A stretch of DNA of 8,443 nt from an uncultured Bacilli bacterium (GCA_934090795.1 CAKOJQ010000022.1:1-8443); one strand, 5' to 3'; counted from the stretch's first letter, positions 1 to 6,650 are shown. Numbers and translations: made by a program. The notes: a model not told the origin generated them from the sequence alone.

Positions 1-224
1 AAATGTAATATTCTATCATTTGACGTGCCACTATTTGTTGTTATATTAAATGATAAATCATTAACCTTTATATTAGCAATCTTTTTATTTTGACTTGATG
101 TAAACATTGATAATGAATAACCTAAAGTAAATATAAATAAAAGTATAATTCCCATTATAGTTAATATCTTTGCTTGTTTATTTTTTTTTATTAAATTAAA
201 AAATTTGATAAGTTTAGTTTTCAT
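1..224 (-). CDS. N-terminal part of a membrane-anchored surface protein (partial)
   Basis: The reading frame runs from ATG at 224 off the left edge of the window, giving about 74 residues with no stop. I translated it by hand. The start is preceded by AGGAGTT six bases upstream, so it is well supported. The N-terminus is lysine-rich (MKTKLIKFF...), followed by one hydrophobic segment at about residues 20-40 and then a polar stretch rich in S, T, N and D with beta-strand character (VNDLSFNITTNSG). This is the layout of a secreted or membrane-anchored surface protein with the bulk outside the cell. The segment is long for a cleavable signal and I see no clear cleavage site, so a signal anchor is equally possible. 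The family cannot be named from this fragment. It has its own promoter at about 249-275, separate from the other genes. Confidence 0.75.
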   Translation of the reverse strand, partial: MKTKLIKFFNLIKKNKQAKILTIMGIILLFIFTLGYSLSMFTSSQNKKIANIKVNDLSFNITTNSGTSNDRILH

Positions 225-621
225 CTTTTGAACTCCTATTCTTATCAAATTATATTACTAAATACCCCCCGTCAAGCGAAATTTTGTTCTATTTATATAT
301 AAATTATAAATTAAAAAAATAAAATATATAAAAATAAAAATTTTGTGCAAAATGATTTGCAAATTACTGAAATGATATTAAGACAATATAAAAGAAGATA
401 TTCCTTAGTCGCTAAATCGTTTTTCTTCCTTCAAAATTACTGTTTTTCGGCATGTTTGTGATACAATTAAATTCAAAAATAATCAACCAAAAATTTTATG
501 AAACTTCACAATTATACAATAATAAACTAACTAGTTAACTGTCTATTTAAGTGTCTTTATTATGATTCAAATGTTATTATTTTTCATGAATATTAAATAT
601 TTATAATCTGTAATATACTAT
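225..621. other. Gene-free intergenic region (397 bases)
   Basis: No supportable gene on either strand. The left end holds the promoter of the gene at 224. Two adjacent palindromes lie at 340-353 (ATTTTG-TG-CAAAAT) and 355-364 (ATTTGCAAAT). Together they look like a tandem operator about 65 bases upstream of the -35 box, but they could be chance in AT-rich DNA. No clear terminator follows the HAD gene that ends at 622. A 29-codon plus-strand frame at 372-461 has no ribosome binding site. Confidence 0.6.
249..275 (-). promoter_or_regulatory. Sigma-A type promoter for the gene starting at 224
   Basis: On the minus strand TTGACG (275-270) is followed after 15 bases by TATAAT (254-249), with AGGAGTT and the ATG about 25 bases further on. 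Fifteen bases is shorter than the usual 17. A weaker -10, TAATTT (252-247), would give 17. The spacer begins with a run of six G (270-265 on the plus strand, read as C), which is striking in such AT-rich DNA. Confidence 0.6.
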
Positions 622-1416
622 CTATATATTATCAATAAGGTATTTTATAACTCCATCATTCGAATTATCAAACTTAGTTATATCTTTGCATACTTTTTTT
701 ACGTTTTCTAATGCGTTATACATTGCTACTCCGCATCCTACATTTTCAAGCATTTCAATGTCGTTTAATCCATCTCCAAAAGCAATAATTTCACTATTAT
801 CTATATTTAGTTTATTAGATAATAATTTTATACCATTAAATTTATTAACTTCTTTATTCATAATCGTAATCCATTTTTGATCTGAAAATGAATCTTGCAT
901 TACAAAGGCATAAATATCTAGATAATTATTTTTTATTTCTTCTAAAAATTCATTAGTTATTTCTTCATTATTAAATCTTATAGTCATATTATAAATGTTA
1001 TTTATATTTTTTATTAAATCATCATTATTAGTTATTCTTAAAACGTATGGATAACTTGGTTCTTTTTGTAAATTATATCGATAAATATAATCGTCTGAGT
1101 TCATTTCAAATGTATTAAAATCTTTAATATGATTTAAAAACAATTCTTTAACAGTTGCATCTTTAATAATGCTTTTATATAAACACTTATTATTATCTAT
1201 ATCATAAATATATGCTCCATTATTAGCTATAATATAATTAGCAAATGAGGAATCATCAATAGCATATAAAGCTCTTTTAATTGTTCTACCTGTATTTAAA
1301 CATATTATATATCCTATGTTTTTTAATTCTCTTAAATATTTTTTTGTATTTATACTTACCTTCTTATCTTCATTAAGTAATGTTCCATCCAAATCTGATA
1401 TAATCATTTTATACAT
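622..1416 (-). CDS. Cof-type HAD-IIB family hydrolase (sugar-phosphate or nucleotide phosphatase)
   Basis: A 264-residue cytosolic protein, a normal length for Cof/YbjI-type HAD phosphatases. Motif I is DLDGTLL at residues 8-14, with nucleophile D8 and acid/base D10. Motif II is NTGR at 41-44 with T42. The motif III lysine is probably K192, in a region matching the family's GVxKG loop. Motif IV is GDGLND at 214-219, supplying the Mg-binding acids. The segment between motifs II and III, about residues 85-190, is the C2-type cap that sets substrate choice and is poorly conserved. These enzymes dephosphorylate small phosphorylated metabolites such as hexose phosphates, pyridoxal phosphate or FMN, and the substrate cannot be read from sequence. 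The start at 1416 has only a weak AGAAG-like site, and a second ATG three codons in is possible. It lies just past the tRNA terminator, so it probably has its own weak promoter or depends on read-through. The stop is TAG. Confidence 0.93.
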   Translation of the reverse strand: MYKMIISDLDGTLLNEDKKVSINTKKYLRELKNIGYIICLNTGRTIKRALYAIDDSSFANYIIANNGAYIYDIDNNKCLYKSIIKDATVKELFLNHIKDFNTFEMNSDDYIYRYNLQKEPSYPYVLRITNNDDLIKNINNIYNMTIRFNNEEITNEFLEEIKNNYLDIYAFVMQDSFSDQKWITIMNKEVNKFNGIKLLSNKLNIDNSEIIAFGDGLNDIEMLENVGCGVAMYNALENVKKVCKDITKFDNSNDGVIKYLIDNI

Positions 1417-1462
1417 CTTTTACACTTCTTTCTAATCTTATTAATCCCTTATAAAATAAATA

Positions 1463-1491
1463 AAACCTAAAGGAATTTTACCCTTAGGTTT
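1463..1491 (-). terminator. Rho-independent terminator downstream of tRNA-Met
   Basis: Read on the minus strand, AAACCTAAGGG pairs with CCTTTAGGTTT across a 7-base loop, giving 11 pairs with one G-U wobble, followed by TTTATTTATTTTAT. On the plus strand the same position is an A-C mismatch, so the structure is better on the minus strand. It lies 11 bases past the tRNA 3' end. Confidence 0.85.
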
Positions 1492-1502
1492 AATTACAAA
1501 AA

Positions 1503-1579
1503 TGGTAGCGGCGGAGAGATTTGAACTCCCGACCTGCCGGGTATGAACCGGATGCTCTAGCCAACTGAGCTACACCGCC
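1503..1579 (-). tRNA. tRNA-Met (anticodon CAT), CCA encoded
   Basis: The 77-base cloverleaf folds with acceptor stem GGCGGTG paired to CGCCGCT (two G-T wobbles), D arm GCTC/GAGC, anticodon loop TTCATAC, T arm GGGAG/CTCTC and loop TTCAAAT, then A73 and an encoded CCA. The acceptor and body closely resemble the Bacillus elongator tRNA-Met. The G1-U72 wobble end differs from the usual initiator C1-A72 mismatch, and the anticodon stem lacks the three G-C pairs of initiators in their usual register, although it is GC-rich (CCGG/CCGG). The anticodon CAT could also belong to a tRNA-Ile whose C34 is modified to lysidine, but the body favours elongator Met. The top anticodon-stem pair (27-43) is T-C, a mismatch. 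It stands alone, with a terminator directly downstream. Confidence 0.95.
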
Positions 1580-1588
1580 ATTTCCAAA

Positions 1589-1625
1589 GCACAAAGATAT
1601 CTTACCAAAAAGTTTAACTTTGTGC
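1589..1625 (-). promoter_or_regulatory. Inverted repeat and possible tRNA promoter between the Ig-like gene and tRNA-Met
   Basis: A perfect 8-bp inverted repeat, GCACAAAG (1589-1596) and CTTTGTGC (1618-1625), encloses 21 bases. On the minus strand it lies 9 bases past the Ig-like gene's stop and is followed by CTTTGG after a few bases, so it could be a weak terminator or a processing hairpin. The same DNA reads TTGCAC (1627-1622), 17 bases, then TAAGAT (1604-1599) on the minus strand, a modest promoter that would start about 13 bases before the mature tRNA. The two readings are compatible. Confidence 0.45.
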
Positions 1626-1633
1626 AATAGTTT

Positions 1634-2521
1634 TTATTCATCTTGTTTAATAAATTCGTTAATTTTATCACTTGATATAAATTCATAGGTATTATCTTCA
1701 AAAGTCACTTTAATACTTAATCCAATGGCATAACTATATTTATTATAAATGATTATTATTTCTTTATCTTTAATACTTTTATCTAATTTAATATTTACGG
1801 TACTATATTTTTCAATTATCTCATTAAATTCAACGCTTTCTTCATCATATGCTTTATCAAATTTATATGTATAGGTTTTATTCCAATTACTATTTTCATT
1901 TGATAAGTGATCTACATTTAAATCACTTGCTTTAACTTCTTTATAAGAATACCCTTCTTCTACTATTAAATTTACTGTCTTTTCTATTTTGTTACCAGCA
2001 TTATCACTTACAATTATATTTATTTTATAATTACCAGCTTTACTACTTAATTCAGCATCATTAGCATCTTTAAATAATGTTGTACATGGAAGTGATAAAT
2101 CATCACAACTATTAACAAAGTCAAAAGCACCATAGCTTTCTCCAATTCCAACTTTTAAATCTTTTACACTAACAATTGGTTTTCTTGTATCTTTAACATA
2201 TATTTTTCCTCTTTTTACATCTTGTCCCTTAATAACAGCATAAGAGTATTCTCCAGCCTTAGTTGTCTTACCATTTTCATCAACTACAACACTGCTTAAA
2301 TCTAATTTATAAGAGTTATAGTTTTCACATTTAATATAATCTTCTATTTTTTCACTTAATTTATTGCCTAGTTCAACTGTTACATCATTTATTTTTAAAT
2401 AATTCTTTTTATAATAATTTTTATATACATAATATAGGCCAAAACCAAATAAAATCAAAACTAATATTAGAATGATAACATTTCTTTTATAATTATCTTC
2501 TATATAAAAATCTTCATCCAT
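1634..2521 (-). CDS. Membrane-anchored protein with two Ig-like beta-sandwich domains (last gene of the rnfCD operon)
   Basis: I choose ATG at 2521, giving 295 residues. It overlaps the upstream stop in a TAATG junction and GAGGTGG lies five bases before it. A GTG three codons earlier (2530) falls inside that ribosome binding site. The short acidic N-terminus (MDEDFYIEDNYKR) is followed by one hydrophobic segment at about 15-33, then KNYYKKNY. The likely topology is N-terminus in, bulk outside. Residues about 45-112 and 114-190 look like two bacterial Ig-like repeats of the DUF5011/HYR type, each ending in AGxY plus alternating strands (AGEYSYAVI, AGNYKINIIVSDNAGNK). About 100 further residues have no recognised fold. 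Cysteines at 65, 139 and 146 could form one outside disulfide. There is no SGAT-type flavin site, so it is not a disguised RnfG despite the similar one-span layout. The position suggests a partner of the Rnf-like proteins, which is inference. Confidence 0.75.
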   Translation of the reverse strand: MDEDFYIEDNYKRNVIILILVLILFGFGLYYVYKNYYKKNYLKINDVTVELGNKLSEKIEDYIKCENYNSYKLDLSSVVVDENGKTTKAGEYSYAVIKGQDVKRGKIYVKDTRKPIVSVKDLKVGIGESYGAFDFVNSCDDLSLPCTTLFKDANDAELSSKAGNYKINIIVSDNAGNKIEKTVNLIVEEGYSYKEVKASDLNVDHLSNENSNWNKTYTYKFDKAYDEESVEFNEIIEKYSTVNIKLDKSIKDKEIIIIYNKYSYAIGLSIKVTFEDNTYEFISSDKINEFIKQDE

Positions 2522-2874
2522 TAAATCCACCTCGCAAAATAAATATTTCTAGTATATCCTGCTTCATAACTATCATAAAATCCGAGTATTGCTTCAATTG
2601 TTTTTTTTATAAAATTATCACTAGTCTTAACTCTTATATTCATAACATCTTTTTGTAATTGTTTTCTAAACATATAATCTTCAATATATTTATTTAAAAC
2701 ATAATCTATTTTTTCTAAAGAATCAACTTCATCTTTATTATTTAAATCTACTTCAAAAACAAACTTACGATATATATCAATTAGTCTAGCACTTATTGTA
2801 TCATCTTCAAAAAAAGAAAAGTTATTAATATTATAAAAATTAGGACAGTGTTCTAAAATTAATTTATTATTCAT
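2521..2874 (-). CDS. Uncharacterised 117-aa cytosolic protein, third gene of the rnfCD operon
   Basis: I do not recognise this protein. It is 117 residues, mixed charge and predicted mostly helical from about residue 28 onward, with alternating acidic and lysine-rich stretches. It has no signal peptide, membrane span, iron-sulfur cysteine set or nucleotide-binding loop. It has one cysteine (C10) and a conserved-looking C-terminal end, GFYDSYEAGYTRNIYFARWI. The start is supported by GAAGGA about eight bases before the ATG. Its TAA stop shares an A with the ATG of the next gene, so the two are translationally coupled and probably made in matched amounts. It follows the rnfD-like gene after 46 bases with no terminator between, in the place where rnfG normally sits. 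The ORF, spacing and coupling support a real gene; a role with the Rnf-like pair is a guess. Confidence 0.8.
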   Translation of the reverse strand: MNNKLILEHCPNFYNINNFSFFEDDTISARLIDIYRKFVFEVDLNNKDEVDSLEKIDYVLNKYIEDYMFRKQLQKDVMNIRVKTSDNFIKKTIEAILGFYDSYEAGYTRNIYFARWI

Positions 2875-2920
2875 ATTTTATATCCTTCTCTATCCTAATT
2901 AATTATATCACTATAAGCAC

Positions 2921-3820
2921 TTATCTTTCAACCATTTTATCAATTGTTTTAGCACATAAACTTCCTATTAATATTGCACCTATTCCAGCAAGTTCAGGAT
3001 AATACATATATAAAATAAAGGTAATTATGCCTATTAAAATAGCATAGATTATTTTACCTAATTTAGTATAAGGACTTGTTTTCATATCACTTGCAATAAA
3101 TACATAGGAAAATAATACACTATTAGAAAATAAACTATCTAATATTAATATAATATTATTTTTATATAAACCATAAACTAATATTAAAGAAAAATAAGTT
3201 ATAAATGCATATAAAGGTATTTCTTTTTTATAATAATCTTGACTAAATAAAATTATAATACTTATGATAAGTAAAATTATATTGCTAGAATTAATACCTC
3301 CACTACCCTTGCCCATAAAGTAATCTAAAGGATTTAAATGAAAATTATTAGTGCTTTCATATATATTTTGAAAACTAAAGTTGCCCTTTAAATTCATAAT
3401 TAGAATTATTAATAAAGCCATTAAGCATACAATATTTACATTAGGTTTCTTTAAAATTAAACTTATAAATGAACATATAAATATAACTAATAAGAATATA
3501 TATATTGGTGTATTAATACTTATTATACTAGCTAAAATAAGGCCATAATAAGGATAATTACTCATAGTAAGATAAGATAATATCTTTCTTTTTTTATGTT
3601 TAATATAATTATCAACTATAAAAGGAACAAGCATTCCAATAACTAAACCTAAAATATCAAAGATTAAAGGTTTAAATAGTCCAAAAATATTTACTAGTCC
3701 TAAGGCATATAACTTAATTCCATTTTTATAAAATCCACTAATTAGTAAAGGAAGGATTGCTAGTAAATTTATAATATTAATTTTTTTTATTGTTAATTTA
3801 GAATCAATATATTTATTCAT
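2921..3820 (-). CDS. rnfD: RnfD-like membrane protein lacking recognisable flavin-attachment motif
   Basis: A 299-residue, highly hydrophobic protein with roughly eight to ten membrane spans, slightly short for RnfD. The family match is clearest in the second half. MGKGSGGINSS (169-179) aligns with the LGNIPGSIGETS stretch of RnfD. FIASDMKTSP (241-250) aligns with the FMATDPVTSP signature. GIGAILIGSL (279-288) fits the last helix. In true RnfD a threonine in a [S/T]GAT or TSAT motif just before the GNxPGS stretch carries covalent FMN. Here that place reads NIYESTNNF (152-160) with no such motif. The GGxGxNxFNPA region also survives only as KKPNVNIVCL (124-133). The protein probably works with RnfC at the membrane but may not carry the usual flavin. 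Its ribosome binding site AGGAGG is made of the last two codons (Arg-Arg) of the rnfC-like gene, six bases before the ATG, so the pair is tightly coupled. Confidence 0.85.
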   Translation of the reverse strand: MNKYIDSKLTIKKINIINLLAILPLLISGFYKNGIKLYALGLVNIFGLFKPLIFDILGLVIGMLVPFIVDNYIKHKKRKILSYLTMSNYPYYGLILASIISINTPIYIFLLVIFICSFISLILKKPNVNIVCLMALLIILIMNLKGNFSFQNIYESTNNFHLNPLDYFMGKGSGGINSSNIILLIISIIILFSQDYYKKEIPLYAFITYFSLILVYGLYKNNIILILDSLFSNSVLFSYVFIASDMKTSPYTKLGKIIYAILIGIITFILYMYYPELAGIGAILIGSLCAKTIDKMVER

Positions 3821-3823
3821 TAT

Positions 3824-4918
3824 TTACCTCCTATTAGCAGGACAAACATAGTGACATAGTCCACATTTTATACATTTATCCATTTTATATCCTGTCCTTG
3901 GATTTGCTCCTACTGGACAGTGTTTAACACATAAGCCACAATTTAAACATTTAGTTTCTTTATCTGTTATAGCACTTGTAATAAAAACACTTCTTACTTC
4001 TTCTGTAATAATTGTATCTAAACTATTTAATTCATATCCTGATAATAAACCATTAACTACTAAGTGATAATCATCATCTAATATTTTAAAATTATTATCA
4101 ATTATCTCTTTAATATTTGTTCCTAATTTAACTTTTAATACAACTGATTTATTTATCTTATTGCCAGAAAATGTAACATATTTATAACATAGTGGTTTAC
4201 CCTTTCTTAAAATATTTAAAATATTTAAAATATCACTAACATCTAAAAATATTGTTTTTTCTTTTCCCATTAATTCTTTAGATAAGATTTGCTTATTACC
4301 AACAGGATATAAATCAGGCATTAATTTTAATTGAATATTTGGATATGTTCCTATTAAGTTTAAAAGTGATAATACATTATCAGAATCATTATCTTTAATA
4401 GCAAGAATACATTTTTTAATATCAAGTATTTTAATAATTGCATCTATGGTATCAAGAATATCATCAGCATAACTATTTATTAGTTTACTTAAAACCATTT
4501 CATATATTTCATAATCGATAGCTGATACAATTAAATTATTAGAATTAAAGTCTTCATTTATATTAATATATTTTCTAATTAAATTTACAAATTCTTCTTT
4601 AGCTATATTATCAATTTTTCTTTTTGATTTTATTAACTTTCCATCTTCTCTAAAGTTATTTTCAACAACAATACATTTTGTTAAATTTTCATTAACATAC
4701 ATATTTTTTAATCCAATTATCTTACCAGAAACACTGCTTAAAGAAACAATTCCATCCTTCTCACATAAAATGGTATCTAAATTTATTTCATCATGATTTC
4801 TAACCAAAATTTTAGTTCCATCTTCAATTGGAACGTAGATATAATCTGGATTTAAATAATTTTTTATTTCTTTATTATATTTAATGTTTTCATCTTTATC
4901 TATTTTAATAAGACGCAT
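3824..4918 (-). CDS. rnfC: RnfC-like iron-sulfur protein with both 4Fe-4S sites but no NADH/FMN loop
   Basis: A 364-residue soluble protein, shorter than typical RnfC (around 440). I start at ATG 4918, ten bases after AGAGGT; the GTG at 4927 almost touches that site. An N-terminal RnfC-type barrel is visible (residues 25-70: YVPIEDG, ILCEKDG, SVSGKIIGL, matching the HxGxPA...VxxGQ...VSGxV pattern). LYPVGNKQIL (203-212) matches YPxGGEKQL, VTFSGNKI (248-255) matches the SLBB start, and VNGLLSGYELNSLD (288-301) matches GGPMMG...D. Two complete CxxCxxCxxxCP sites follow: C324, 327, 330, 334 and C349, 352, 355, 359. The expected GxGGAGFPT loop is absent, and the NGAECEP strand appears as VSAIDYEIYE (131-140). 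The protein ends five residues after the last cluster cysteine, without the usual tail. It probably passes electrons through two clusters but is unlikely to oxidise NADH by the normal route. Confidence 0.9.
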   Translation of the reverse strand: MRLIKIDKDENIKYNKEIKNYLNPDYIYVPIEDGTKILVRNHDEINLDTILCEKDGIVSLSSVSGKIIGLKNMYVNENLTKCIVVENNFREDGKLIKSKRKIDNIAKEEFVNLIRKYININEDFNSNNLIVSAIDYEIYEMVLSKLINSYADDILDTIDAIIKILDIKKCILAIKDNDSDNVLSLLNLIGTYPNIQLKLMPDLYPVGNKQILSKELMGKEKTIFLDVSDILNILNILRKGKPLCYKYVTFSGNKINKSVVLKVKLGTNIKEIIDNNFKILDDDYHLVVNGLLSGYELNSLDTIITEEVRSVFITSAITDKETKCLNCGLCVKHCPVGANPRTGYKMDKCIKCGLCHYVCPANRR

Positions 4919-4940
4919 ACTAATCACTACCTCTACTATA

Positions 4941-4949
4941 AGTATAGCA
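4941..4949 (-). promoter_or_regulatory. Extended -10 promoter of the rnfC-like operon
   Basis: On the minus strand TGC-TATACT (4949-4941) forms an extended -10. The -35 region 17 bases upstream is only TTTAAT, as is common when TGn is present. Transcription would start near 4934, giving a leader of about 16 bases that contains the AGAGGT site. No terminator is visible between the ABC-F stop at 4970 and this promoter, so some read-through from upstream is likely. Confidence 0.6.
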
Positions 4950-4969
4950 TTATTACTATTAAAATTAAA

Positions 4970-6586
4970 TTATTTATTGTTATTTAACGTTTCATAGTAT
5001 GTTACTATTTCTTTATCATAATAAGTAATTACTCCACTAGGTAAAATTAACATTCTGTCGATATTTAAACTATCAACAAACTCTAAATTATGAGATACCA
5101 CTAGCATTGTTCCTTCATAATCTTTAAAGATATCAGCTATTTTTAATTGAGTCATGGGATCTAAATGATTGGTTGGTTCATCAAGTAATAACGTGTTTGC
5201 CCCACTAAGCGCTATTTTAGCAAGTCCAACCCTTGATCTTTCTCCCGGTGATAAGACACCTGCAAGTTTATTAATATCATCTCCTGAAAATAAGAAATTA
5301 CCTAAATATCTTCTAACTTCATAGTTAGCTAGTCCATAATTATTAAAATTATTTAAAATCGTTTTAGAGTTATCAATAATTTCATGTTCTTGAGCATAAT
5401 ATCCAATTAAAGTTTTATCATTAATTTTAATTTCGCCATCTATTGGTTTTAATGTACCCATAATTAATCTTAAAAGTGTTGTTTTACCAATTCCATTTTC
5501 ACCAACAATAAGAATTTTTTCTCCTCTTTGAACAGTAAATGATAAATCATTATATAATAAATTATTTTCATCATATCCAAATTTTAAATGATTAACTTCA
5601 ATAGGAATACTAGTACTTGGATAATTAATTTTAATTTTAAATTTAGTTACTTTTTGTTTCTTTTCTGCTTCTACTTTAACTTGTTTTAACTTTTCTAACT
5701 TTTTGATTCTATCTTTGGCTATATTAGCTTGTTTTTCAGTTCCATGAATATATTTAGCAATTATTTTCTTTAGTTTTTCTTCTTCTTCACTTTGCTTAGC
5801 AATTAATCTTTCTTTTGCTTTATCTTTTTCTTCTTTTATTTTTAAATATTTTTCATAATTACCATTAAATATTTCAAAATTATGTTTTACTTTATCAACA
5901 TATAATGTTTTGGTAGTTACTTCATTTAAGAAAGATGTATCATGAGATATTACTAGAATCATTCCATTATATTGCTTTAAGTATTCAATTATAAAATCTT
6001 TAGTATCTAAATCTAAATGGTTGGTTGGTTCATCTAAAAGAAGAATATGAGCTTTAGAATATAACAAACGAGCAAACGCAATTTTAGATTTTTGACCTCC
6101 TGAGATATCTTTTAACTTTAAATCTAACATATTAGAATCAATATTCATTCCACTTATTATTTTAAGTAAAATATTTTCATAATTATATTGATCATAATAA
6201 TCTAGTTCATTATTTATTTTATTAATCCTTTTGGCAATTATTTTATATTCTTTATCATCAGCTGTAGCCATCTTTTCATAAAGGGTTGTAAGTTCATCTT
6301 CTAACTTTTTGATTGGTCTGCCTTCTAACAAATATTCAAATACGGTTAGATCACCATTTTCTGGTGTTTTAATAACTTGAGGCAAATAACCTATTTTATA
6401 TTCAGTTGGAATAATCATTTTACCATTATCAAGAGGAATTTCACCTAATATCACTCTAAATAGTGTTGTTTTACCGGCTCCATTAACTCCAACTATGCCA
6501 ACTTTATCATTTGAATTAAAACTAATACTTGCATTATCATAAACGACTTGAGTACCAAAATTAAGATATATATTTTCGAATCGCAT
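4970..6586 (-). CDS. ABC-F family ATPase (ribosome-associated, no membrane domain)
   Basis: A 538-residue protein with two ABC ATPase domains and no membrane segments, the ABC-F layout. Domain 1: Walker A GVNGAGKT (33-40), signature SGGQK (162-166), Walker B ILLLDEPTNHLD (181-192), H-loop H215. A charged coiled linker spans about 245-325. Domain 2: Walker A GENGIGKT (362-369), signature LSPGER (445-450), Walker B LLLDEPTNHLD (466-476), H-loop H499. All catalytic residues look intact. ABC-F proteins bind the ribosomal E site and ease stalled translation, and some confer antibiotic resistance by protecting the ribosome. The leader here is only about 30 bases from the predicted start, without the attenuator often seen before resistance members, and the linker shows no exceptional extension. 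A housekeeping YdiF- or Uup-like role is more likely, but the subgroup is not settled. AAAGGAGGT lies nine bases before the ATG. Confidence 0.95.
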   Translation of the reverse strand: MRFENIYLNFGTQVVYDNASISFNSNDKVGIVGVNGAGKTTLFRVILGEIPLDNGKMIIPTEYKIGYLPQVIKTPENGDLTVFEYLLEGRPIKKLEDELTTLYEKMATADDKEYKIIAKRINKINNELDYYDQYNYENILLKIISGMNIDSNMLDLKLKDISGGQKSKIAFARLLYSKAHILLLDEPTNHLDLDTKDFIIEYLKQYNGMILVISHDTSFLNEVTTKTLYVDKVKHNFEIFNGNYEKYLKIKEEKDKAKERLIAKQSEEEEKLKKIIAKYIHGTEKQANIAKDRIKKLEKLKQVKVEAEKKQKVTKFKIKINYPSTSIPIEVNHLKFGYDENNLLYNDLSFTVQRGEKILIVGENGIGKTTLLRLIMGTLKPIDGEIKINDKTLIGYYAQEHEIIDNSKTILNNFNNYGLANYEVRRYLGNFLFSGDDINKLAGVLSPGERSRVGLAKIALSGANTLLLDEPTNHLDPMTQLKIADIFKDYEGTMLVVSHNLEFVDSLNIDRMLILPSGVITYYDKEIVTYYETLNNNK

Positions 6587-6621
6587 TAGTTATTTACCTC
6601 CTTTAATTAATCAATAATAAA

Positions 6622-6630
6622 AGTATATCA
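6622..6630 (-). promoter_or_regulatory. Extended -10 promoter of the ABC-F gene
   Basis: TGA-TATACT (6630-6622, minus strand) is an extended -10 nearly identical to the one before the rnfC-like gene. The -35 position is weak (TAATAT). The predicted start near 6615 leaves a leader of about 30 bases containing AAAGGAGGT (6604-6596). Confidence 0.6.
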
Positions 6631-6650
6631 TAAAAATAAAAGAAATATTA

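Noticed and set aside
372..461. 29-codon plus-strand frame in the left intergenic region
   Set aside because: No ribosome binding site, odd composition and no promoter that fits. Only its opening ATG supports it.
686..880. Plus-strand 64-codon open frame
   Set aside because: It is the antisense shadow of the HAD hydrolase C-terminal part, with no ribosome binding site and no recognisable protein character.
1634..2521. Ig-like one-span protein as a divergent RnfG
   Set aside because: The layout is similar, but there is no SGATxSS-type flavin motif and the outside part looks like Ig-like repeats.
2521..2530. GTG start at 2530 for the Ig-like gene (298 aa)
   Set aside because: The GTG lies within the GAGGTGG ribosome binding site that serves the ATG at 2521, which forms a classic TAATG overlap.
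4916..4927. GTG start at 4927 for the rnfC-like gene (367 aa)
   Set aside because: It sits one or two bases after the AGAGGT site, too close for initiation. ATG 4918 has a workable 10-base spacing.
4970..6586. ABC-F protein as an antibiotic-resistance factor
   Set aside because: No leader attenuator, no telling linker extension and no resistance neighbours. A housekeeping role is the safer reading.
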